From assembly GCA_944363795.1 (NCBI GenBank), contig CALVVG010000009.1, positions 1 to 32,877 on the forward strand: a stretch of DNA of 32,877 bases. Reading direction: 5' to 3'. Origin of the DNA: an uncultured Bacilli bacterium (GTDB lineage: Bacteria > Bacillota_I > Bacilli_A > RF39 > UBA660). Under the pieces are notes generated by a model. It made no database searches. It saw nothing but the letters and a program-made list of their open reading frames with translations, and was not told the origin of the DNA. A program made the position numbers and the translations under genes. Of the stretch, positions 26,736 through 32,877 are shown piece by piece (position 1 is the stretch's first letter; every line of letters begins with the position of its first letter).

Positions 26736-28491
26736 TTGTAAGTTCCTCCTCACTTAGTTGTGATAAAGCTATTTCTTTATATACATCACAATTTTTTAAT
26801 AATTCTTGATGTGTTCCAATTCCAACACATGTTCCTTTATCCAATACTATTATTTTATCTGCATTCATAATTGTTCCAATTCTTTGAGCCACTATAAATG
26901 TCGTGGCATCCTTAGTATATTCCTTTAATTCTTTTCTTAAAGTAAAATCAGTTTTATAATCTAAGGCAGAAAAACTATCGTCAAAAATATATATTTCAGG
27001 TTTTCTAGCAATAGCCCTAGCAATAGAGATACGTTGCTTTTGCCCTCCTGAAATGTTGGTACCTCTTTGAGCTAAGTATGAATCATATTGTTCGGGCATT
27101 TTTTCAACAAAACCTTTACCTTGAGCAACTTCTATGGCTTTTTTAATTTCTTCTTTAGTTATTTTTTCTTTTCCATTATCTCCATATGCAACATTTTCAG
27201 CTACGGTTCCACTAAAAATAACGGCTTTTTGAGGTATGTAACCAATTTTATTATGTAAATATTCTAACCTATAATCTTTTACATTAACACCATCAATTAT
27301 AATCTCTCCGTCAGTTACATCATAAAATCTGGGGATTAAATTTATAAGAGTTGATTTCCCACTACCGGTAGATCCAATAAAAGCAATCGTTTCACCTTTA
27401 TTAGCTTTAAAATTAATATCTTTTAGTATATATTCATCAGCATCAGGATATTTAAATGAAACATTTTTAAATTCTACTATTCCCTTTAATTTTGGATCAC
27501 TTGATGTAACATTTCCATCTTTTATTGCATATTCTTCATCCAATACCTCATTGATACGTTCAGCGGATATTGCTGCACGCGGATACATTATAAAAATCAT
27601 AGCTAACATTAAAAATGACATTATAACTTGCATACCATAAGACGAAAACACTACCATATCACCAAAGATAGCTACTTTTCCACTCATCAAAGAAGCATCT
27701 ATCATATATGCACCAATAAAATATATTGCTAATGTTGAAAAATACATAATCAAATACATTACTGGTTGCATTATACCAAAAGTTCTTTGATTAAATAATT
27801 GAATTTTAGTTAAATCATTATTTACTTTTGCAAATTTTTCTTCTTGATATTTTTCTGCATTAAACGCTCTAACTACTCTAATTCCAGTTAAATTTTCACG
27901 TGTAATACCATTTATCTTATCAAGTAGTTTTTGAACCAATTTAAATTTTGGCAATACAACTAACATTAAAAAAATTAATGTTACTAAAAGAACTACTACT
28001 CCCCCACCAACAACAGCACTCCATTGCCAACTTTTATTTAAAATTTTGGATACAGCCCATATAGCAGTAATTGGGGATTTTATTAAAAGTTGTAATCCCA
28101 TTGCAACCAACATTTCAATTTGAGTAACATCATTGGTAGTTCTAGTTATTAAACTACTTGTGGAAAATTTTTTAACTTCTCCTTCACTAAAATTTTCTAC
28201 TTTTTCAAAAATATCCTTTCGAAGTGTTTTGGAAAAAGATGCCGCAATATACGAAGCAATATATCCTACTACTACTGCAGACGCTAAACTGCCCAATGCG
28301 CATAAAATCATTTTTGATCCAGTAATCCAAATTTGGGAAATTTCGTTTCCCTCAGTTTGAACCAATTGTGTAATTTGAGACATATAATCTGGCAATCTTA
28401 AGTCTAACCATACTTGTCCAATTATAAGAATAAAACAAATTACAATTAAAAATAAATCTTTTTTTCGCAACTTTTTTAATAATCTAAACAT
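26728..28491 (-). CDS. Heterodimeric ABC exporter, subunit with degenerate ATPase residues
   Basis: A 587 aa half-transporter with six membrane helices (about 15-310) and an ATPase domain. Walker A is GSTGSGKS (373-380) and the signature ISGGQ (480-484) is intact. Walker B reads YIFDD with D505 in place of the catalytic Glu, and the switch histidine is Q536 (VAQRIGT). These are the expected changes for the degenerate member of a heterodimer; its signature completes the active site of the partner. Drug, peptide or lipid export are possible; the MarR regulator upstream favours a toxic compound. Confidence 0.92.
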   Translation of the reverse strand: MFRLLKKLRKKDLFLIVICFILIIGQVWLDLRLPDYMSQITQLVQTEGNEISQIWITGSKMILCALGSLASAVVVGYIASYIAASFSKTLRKDIFEKVENFSEGEVKKFSTSSLITRTTNDVTQIEMLVAMGLQLLIKSPITAIWAVSKILNKSWQWSAVVGGGVVVLLVTLIFLMLVVLPKFKLVQKLLDKINGITRENLTGIRVVRAFNAEKYQEEKFAKVNNDLTKIQLFNQRTFGIMQPVMYLIMYFSTLAIYFIGAYMIDASLMSGKVAIFGDMVVFSSYGMQVIMSFLMLAMIFIMYPRAAISAERINEVLDEEYAIKDGNVTSSDPKLKGIVEFKNVSFKYPDADEYILKDINFKANKGETIAFIGSTGSGKSTLINLIPRFYDVTDGEIIIDGVNVKDYRLEYLHNKIGYIPQKAVIFSGTVAENVAYGDNGKEKITKEEIKKAIEVAQGKGFVEKMPEQYDSYLAQRGTNISGGQKQRISIARAIARKPEIYIFDDSFSALDYKTDFTLRKELKEYTKDATTFIVAQRIGTIMNADKIIVLDKGTCVGIGTHQELLKNCDVYKEIALSQLSEEELTNA

Positions 28492-28505
28492 AAGTATTTC
28501 CTTTC

Positions 28506-28928
28506 TTAAATATTTTTTATCATTTTTTCAATAACTAAATAAAATGTTTTTTTCTCATCTTCATTTATACCATGCCACAAATTTTTAAAAACTTTTTTTT
28601 CAACTTTATTAAGTTCGATAATTAATGGTTTGGATGAATCATTTAAAATTATATGTTGATATCTTCGATCATTTGCATCTTGTTTAAAAGAAATATAACC
28701 CTTATTGAGAAGTTTTCCAACAGCTTTAGAAACATAAGCCTTAGAAAACCCCCTAATTTCAACTATATCACATCCTCTATTATAATTTATATTATTTGAT
28801 AAAAACAATAATACATCTGCTTCCGATTTACTTATTCCTAACTTTGTAGCAGTAAGTTCTATCTCAGCATCAAAACTTATTTTTGTTTTTTTCATAAATA
28901 TCATTAATTTACTTATACTTTCTTTCAT
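28506..28928 (-). CDS. MarR-family transcriptional regulator
   Basis: A 140 aa winged-helix regulator: helices with LGISKSEADVLLFLS, the recognition region GFSKAYVSKAVGKLLNKGYI and the wing DANDRRYQHIIL. MarR proteins usually repress exporter genes and release DNA on ligand binding. It is first in the operon with the two ABC genes (14-base gap), and a palindrome overlaps its promoter. An in-frame TTG at 28943 would add five residues; I chose ATG at 28928 because a GGGATG site lies before it. Confidence 0.9.
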   Translation of the reverse strand: MKESISKLMIFMKKTKISFDAEIELTATKLGISKSEADVLLFLSNNINYNRGCDIVEIRGFSKAYVSKAVGKLLNKGYISFKQDANDRRYQHIILNDSSKPLIIELNKVEKKVFKNLWHGINEDEKKTFYLVIEKMIKNI

Positions 28929-28941
28929 ATTTTCACATCCC

Positions 28942-28978
28942 AATAGTTTTTGAAAAAACGGTTTCCACGTAAACTATT
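28942..28978. promoter_or_regulatory. Palindromic operator candidate for the MarR regulator
   Basis: AATAGTTT (28942-28949) and AAACTATT (28971-28978) are perfect inverted arms; an inner GTTTCCACGTAAAC (28961-28974) is itself near-palindromic (10 of 14). The right arm overlaps the -10 hexamer and the rest covers the start point, so bound protein would block transcription. Confidence 0.6.
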
Positions 28979-29004
28979 ATATGTATTTAGATATTAATTG
29001 TCAA
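28976..29004 (-). promoter_or_regulatory. Consensus promoter of the MarR-ABC operon
   Basis: TTGACA, 17 bases, TATAAT on the minus strand: a perfect match, as expected for a strong promoter kept off by a repressor. Confidence 0.88.
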
Positions 29005-29162
29005 TAATATGATTTAAATTCACTAAATGTTCACCTTTGTGTTAATAATTGCTTATTTATCCACAAAAGATTTAGTTACTTGATTGATAGTAATATTAAA
29101 AAATAGAAAATATAATGTTTATAAAAGCCTAATTTTAGTTTTTACTTTTTATGTTAATTAAT

Positions 29163-29193
29163 AAATGACGTTACATTTTATATAACGTCATTT
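29163..29193 (-). terminator. Terminator at the end of the DUF4186 gene
   Basis: AAATGACGTTA and TAACGTCATTT form an 11-bp perfect stem with a 9-base loop; the stop codon touches the stem. The following T-tract on the minus strand (ATTTATTAATT) is weak. Confidence 0.65.
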
Positions 29194-29549
29194 TATGTTG
29201 ATAACTCATTATTTATCCACTCCATTATTATATCAATAATATATTTTATTTCCTGATTATTTAATTTTTTATTTTTAGATATATTATGCCATTTATAAAG
29301 GCAAGATCTACAACAGGTCGCCGTCGCATGTTGAGCTACAAAAACTGGATGGCCTCGCATAGGAGTTTGATTACCATCGTTTTCAATTACTTGTGGTGCA
29401 ATTCTTTTATTTACAAAGTCATATGCATGTTTTTTAATAGTTTCTAATCCTTTTTCTTTAATATAATTTTTATCTTTATCTGTTAAATGAAAATTACTGC
29501 GAAATTTAGATTTATTTAATTGATGCAGTTTAATATAAATATTATTCAT
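29193..29549 (-). CDS. DUF4186 family protein
   Basis: A 118 aa protein recognised by the family core: KFRSNFHL near the start, HAYDFVNKRIAPQ, and GNQTPMRGHPVFVAQHATATCCRSCLYKWH. H74, C79, C80, C83 and H88 suggest a metal site, though this is inference; the family has no assigned function to my knowledge. The ATG lies 8 bases inside the end of the GH13 gene, so the two are coupled. Length is normal for the family. Confidence 0.88.
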   Translation of the reverse strand: MNNIYIKLHQLNKSKFRSNFHLTDKDKNYIKEKGLETIKKHAYDFVNKRIAPQVIENDGNQTPMRGHPVFVAQHATATCCRSCLYKWHNISKNKKLNNQEIKYIIDIIMEWINNELST

Positions 29550-30465
29550 AATTTTTTGCTCTTACTAAACTATTATTTTTTCTAAAAAAATTTGCTTCTC
29601 GAACTGCATTACATTGCCAAGAATTATCAAATGGTCTAGCATAAAATAAAGTATTTACGTAATTATAAGCAATCTTTTGATATTCTCGAACTATTTCTTC
29701 ACTAGATAAATATCTAGTATATCCTAAAGAATCATCACTTAAAAATGTATCATGACTTTCTATAAATTTTACCATTTTATCTTTGTCTGTTGCATCATAA
29801 TTACCCAAAATATTCATATAATTTGTATATTCATCCAATACTTTTATATCTTCTTCAAAAATAACTTCACCATATAAAAATAAACCATATTTTTTTAATC
29901 TATAAATAACATTGGGCCAAAATCGGTATCCTTCACTTGGCAAACCAATTGATTTAGCAGCATCAAACCTAAATCCAGTTATTCCACAATCTATCAATTC
30001 ATTCAAATACTTTACTATCATATCTTCAACATCTTGATGATAAACATTTAATCCAGGTAATCCCATACAATTGTGTATTACTTCTTGACGATCATGCCAA
30101 TTGTATACATTTTTTTGAGGACGCCAATAAAGTGGATTGGACCTTAGTTTATCTGCAACTTTACTGTGAGGAACTAAATTATTTTCAACAGATCCTCCCA
30201 TATGATTTATAACTACATCAGCAAATATACGTATATTATTTTTATTAGCATAACAACACAACTGAATTAAATCTTCCTTCGTACCATAAAAGTTTCCTAT
30301 GGCAAAATCTATCGGCTGATATGACATCCACCATTCTTTTAACCCATCTTCTTTTAAAGGCTGAATAGGATTTATTTGTATAGCATCAAAACCTTGTTCT
30401 TTCACTTTCAAAACATAATCCATTATATCTACTAAACGCCAATTAAAAAACTGTATTATTCTCAT
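29542..30465 (-). CDS. GH13 (alpha-amylase family) glycoside hydrolase, cytoplasmic
   Basis: The family acts on alpha-glucosidic bonds in starch, glycogen or maltodextrins. All four conserved regions are present: DVVINH (83-88), GFRFDAAKS with R166 and nucleophile D168, acid/base E200 in LYGEVIF, and IESHD with H238-D239. At 307 aa it is short: the barrel is present but the usual C-terminal beta domain is missing. There is no signal peptide, so it acts inside the cell, perhaps on stored glucan. AGAGGT precedes the ATG. Substrate is not determined by the sequence. Confidence 0.88.
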   Translation of the reverse strand: MRIIQFFNWRLVDIMDYVLKVKEQGFDAIQINPIQPLKEDGLKEWWMSYQPIDFAIGNFYGTKEDLIQLCCYANKNNIRIFADVVINHMGGSVENNLVPHSKVADKLRSNPLYWRPQKNVYNWHDRQEVIHNCMGLPGLNVYHQDVEDMIVKYLNELIDCGITGFRFDAAKSIGLPSEGYRFWPNVIYRLKKYGLFLYGEVIFEEDIKVLDEYTNYMNILGNYDATDKDKMVKFIESHDTFLSDDSLGYTRYLSSEEIVREYQKIAYNYVNTLFYARPFDNSWQCNAVREANFFRKNNSLVRAKNYE

Positions 30466-30483
30466 AAACTACCTCTATAATAA

Positions 30484-30492
30484 ATTATAACA
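30484..30492 (-). promoter_or_regulatory. Extended -10 promoter of the GH13 gene
   Basis: TGTTATAAT on the minus strand is an extended -10 element; no good -35 is visible. The start would leave a leader of about 12 bases. Confidence 0.4.
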
Positions 30493-30549
30493 TAATTTAT
30501 GTTTATTTAGACTTTAAACATAGTTTTATAATTAATTAAACATTTCATA

Positions 30550-31392
30550 TTACTCAATATTTAATATATTATAAATTATTTGTAAAGCCTCATTTTGATC
30601 AAGACCAATGTGCCCTTTGTCCTTTTCGTAGTGTAAAGTAATTTCAATATTATTATATTCGCCAATATTTTTACATTTTCAAATTTTTCTAGAAATGGTA
30701 CTAACTGCATAGAATTATCAACTTTGGAACATAAATTAACATGAAGATAAATTTTAGGAACATAATTGTATTTTATAAATGCATCTATTACATTAAAATC
30801 TTTCAGGATATTTTAAGGCAGTTCCAATATTATCAAAACAATAATTCATTACACAATCTACAGCGTCAATAAAAGCCCAATTTGAAACGTCTAACTGCGT
30901 ATTGTCTGCAACAACTTTAGCTCCCTTTAAATAAATATCCATTATAATTGAAAGAAAACCACCAGCAGAAGTTCCGTATATTACAGTGTCTTTTAATTCA
31001 ATATGCATTTTTTCAATTATTGTTCTTAAAATTAGACTACTATTTTCTAAATAATAATCTTCATTTTTGCCAATTCCCCAGCTAATGGCCAAATCATTTA
31101 CATATAAAGTCGGATCCATGCAAAATATTGCTGATGTCTTTAAAGAATTTATCCAACTATGTCTTTGAAAAATAGGATATTTAACATTACCGCCGGCAAT
31201 AGCTCCATTATTAAAAACTATAAGCTTATCATTTGTCGTATTTCGGTTTATTAAATACTCGTATTTTACATTATTTTTCTTTACTTCTAAAATATAATTC
31301 AAGTTTTCTTTAATCACATAATTTTCTAAATCATAATAATCTATTCTTTCAATAGGATATGGAAGTTTTTTAAATTTATTCTTTTCTTCAGG
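30550..31392 (-). pseudogene. Capsule-type (XcbB/CpsF-like) alpha/beta-hydrolase module, broken by frameshifts
   Basis: The main open piece (31392-30793; a GTG at 31317 is its only plausible start and has no ribosome site) contains LIVFNNGAI, YPIFQRHSW, FCMDPTLY and the nucleophile elbow GTSAGG, with ADNTQLDV after it. This resembles XcbB/CpsF capsule-biosynthesis proteins with an alpha/beta-hydrolase fold. It ends KYPERF at a premature stop. The protein plainly continues in a second frame (DFNVIDAFIKYNYVPKIY, from 30800) and then back in the first frame from 30669 (NIGEYNNIEITLHYEKDKG, with a GHIGLD segment holding the probable catalytic His) to a stop at 30550. One extra base near 30802 and one missing base in the T5 run at 30668-30672 (plus strand) explain this. 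Family assignment is moderate. Confidence 0.68.
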
Positions 31393-32496
31393 TTAATTCC
31401 ATTTTAACATCAAATTCATCACTTAAATCAAAACTTTTTTTCTCTAAATTATTATCTATTTTAAGCATATATTTCAACAAAGTATCTGCTAACATATTTT
31501 CATCATAATCAATTAATGTACCACATTGATACTTTTCAATTAATTCTCTTGCTATTCCAACATCGGTAGAAATTATTGGAGTATTTAATACGGCACTTTC
31601 AACTAATGCTAAACTAAATCCTTCACTTAATGATGTTAGCACTGTAGCATCACTTTTTTTTATATATGGATATGGATTATCTTTAAATCCTTCTATTACC
31701 ACGTAATCTTCTAAACTATTTTCTTTAATATAATTTTCTAATTTAACTTTCTCTTCTCCAGCACCAAGTAAATAAATTTTAAAATCCTTTCGATTTTTTT
31801 TTATTATTTTTGCAGCTTTTAATAATAAAATTTGATTTTTATTAGCGTCTAACCTTCCTAAAGAAGTGAATATGTGTTTTTTTGGTAGTATTATTTCTCA
31901 TTACTTAATTTCTTTATTTTTTCAACATCTACAGAGTTAGGAATTTTAAATATTTTTTCATCATCTATTGCAAAATATTCTTTTAAATTTTTTTGCACAA
32001 TATCGGATATAACTACAATATTATCAAATTTTTCTAATACATTTTTTTGCATAGTGTACTCTTGTTTTATTCCTTTATATTCAACTGTAGTTGGATTAAC
32101 ATCTTTATAATTTAATTCACTCATATCACCACGAATCCACACAACTTTAGGTGTACTATTCATATAAGAGGCAAAATAAGATGGAGCATTATGGTTACAA
32201 GCAATTACACAATCATATTTATCTTTAATTATTTTATTAAACTTTAAAGGATTAGCCAATAAAGAATAATAATATTCCAAATCTAATTTGTCATCACGAT
32301 TTTCTTTGGTATAGTCAATTAACGTATCTAATACTTTAATTTCACTATTTAAAATATTATTTTGAGAATTTTTAAATAAAGGTAAAACATCAATAGAATA
32401 TTTGTTATAATCTATTCTATTTAAAATATCTGCTAAAGATTTTTCAGTACCATACCCATAAGAAATACTCCAGGTTATAAATAATAATTTTTTCAT
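31388..32496 (-). pseudogene. GT4-type glycosyltransferase, broken by a frameshift
   Basis: The N-terminal half (32496-31891, 201 aa) starts MKKLLFITWSISYGYGTEKS, the GT-B donor/acceptor domain start, and stops after KLSNEK. The C-terminal half is open in another frame from 31897 to 31388 and gives EIILPKKHIFTSLGRLDANKNQ, then KIYLLGAGEE and the EGFSLALVE nucleotide-sugar motif. A single missing base near 31897 rejoins them into one protein of about 370 aa. The C-terminal piece runs up to the hydrolase module; one extra base at 31393 would fuse both into a protein near 650 aa. Such enzymes build surface polysaccharides. GGTGTGA lies about 10 bases before the ATG. Sequence error at low coverage is the alternative to real decay. 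Confidence 0.75.
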
Positions 32497-32765
32497 TTAT
32501 AAAATCACACCCATTTTTATAATATGAACACACAAAAAAATACGCAGTTTAAATGTTTAGCATTAAATTTGCAGTAACTAATATTTTATGCCATACTCCT
32601 TATTAAATTAAATATTATAAAATTATTTAATTCTTAACCTATTATTTAAATAAATTAATAATTAAGATGGTTATAAAATTTATTCTAAAACATTAATTTT
32701 TTTATTTTTTAGAATAGTCCTTATAAATAAAAAATGATATAATCCTGACTTTGACAGTTTTAAGA
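32497..32765. other. AT-rich intergenic stretch, no gene seen
   Basis: No reading frame with a ribosome site was found. A TATAAT at 32738-32743 on the plus strand could start a transcript of about 65 bases ending at the hairpin at 32771-32812, but no -35 fits (TAGTCC at the right distance). An imperfect inverted repeat TCTTAA...TTAAGA lies near 32632-32665. Confidence 0.4.
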
Positions 32766-32817
32766 AAGCAAAAACTCTCTAGCCCTTATTTTGTAAGGAT
32801 AAAGAGAGTTTTTAAAT
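32766..32817. terminator. Bidirectional terminator near the right edge
   Basis: AAAACTCTCT (32771-32780) pairs with AGAGAGTTTT (32803-32812), with an inner CCTTA/TAAGG stem (32784-32788, 32794-32798) and T-runs on both strands. On the minus strand it probably ends a gene that lies beyond the window: one frame from 32875 reads NKKDFE then TAA at 32857-32855, too short to call. Confidence 0.75.
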
Positions 32818-32877
32818 GCTTAAAAAATATGCGTAAGTTTTAACTTTCTATTTATTATTCAAAATCTTTTTTATTTT

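Noticed and set aside
29057-29221. DnaA-box-like sites TTATCCACA (29057-29065) and TTATCCACT (29213-29221)
   Set aside because: Only one perfect and one near box, 150 bases apart, with no dnaA, dnaN or AT-rich unwinding repeat; the second lies inside the DUF4186 coding end. Not enough for an origin.

Overview
The window looks like a chromosomal segment of a very AT-rich, Gram-positive-type bacterium of the Bacillota/Mycoplasmatota side. Evidence: strong TTGACA-N17-TATAAT type promoters, AGGAGG ribosome sites, an L10 leader, a T-box before pheST, and a reduced, tightly packed gene layout. TGA is used as a stop (for example in rpsG and the hydrogenase gene) and Trp is TGG, so this is the standard bacterial code and not the Mycoplasma code. 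LysM, M23-like and sortase-signal-like proteins argue that the cell keeps a peptidoglycan wall. My best guess is an uncultured gut-type lineage near RF39 or other small-genome Bacilli; that placement is inference.

Region 1 (1-6850, all minus strand) is the translation block: rplK-rplA, rplJ-rplL, rpsL-rpsG-fusA and the start of tuf. The usual order is broken: rpoB and rpoC are absent between rplL and rpsL, and secE-nusG are absent upstream of rplK. In the rpoBC position sits a 36-codon membrane peptide whose N-terminus looks like a type IV prepilin. L11 carries an acidic C-terminal tail of about 57 residues. Each sub-operon has its own good promoter, and rplJL has a textbook L10 leader with a competing terminator.

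Region 2 (6870-11945) holds two plus-strand surface proteins flanking a minus-strand operon: TetR regulator, [FeFe]-hydrogenase-like protein, and a membrane-anchored CPHC thioredoxin-like protein, joined by 1-base and 4-base overlaps. The second surface protein ends in an NPSTGD sorting-type signal.

Region 3 (11947-19260) contains a TtcA-like PP-loop protein, the T-box controlled pheS-pheT-HExxH operon, an SLC1-type amino-acid symporter lacking the acidic-substrate arginine, an S26B signal peptidase with an (AAT)12 tract, and tRNA-Cys.

Region 4 (19320-24700) is a run of poorly known envelope genes: PH-like membrane proteins, a three-LysM protein and a phage-endolysin-like M23 protein with two SH3 domains, the last two without signal peptides.

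Region 5 (24734-29004) is a MarR-controlled heterodimeric ABC exporter in which one ATP site is degenerate, with a palindromic operator over a consensus promoter.

Region 6 (29163-32877) has a GH13 enzyme coupled to a DUF4186 gene. Upstream of it lies a glycosyltransferase plus capsule-type hydrolase locus interrupted by four single-base frameshifts, which may be one broken fusion gene. The right end is non-coding apart from a bidirectional terminator and perhaps the last codons of another gene.
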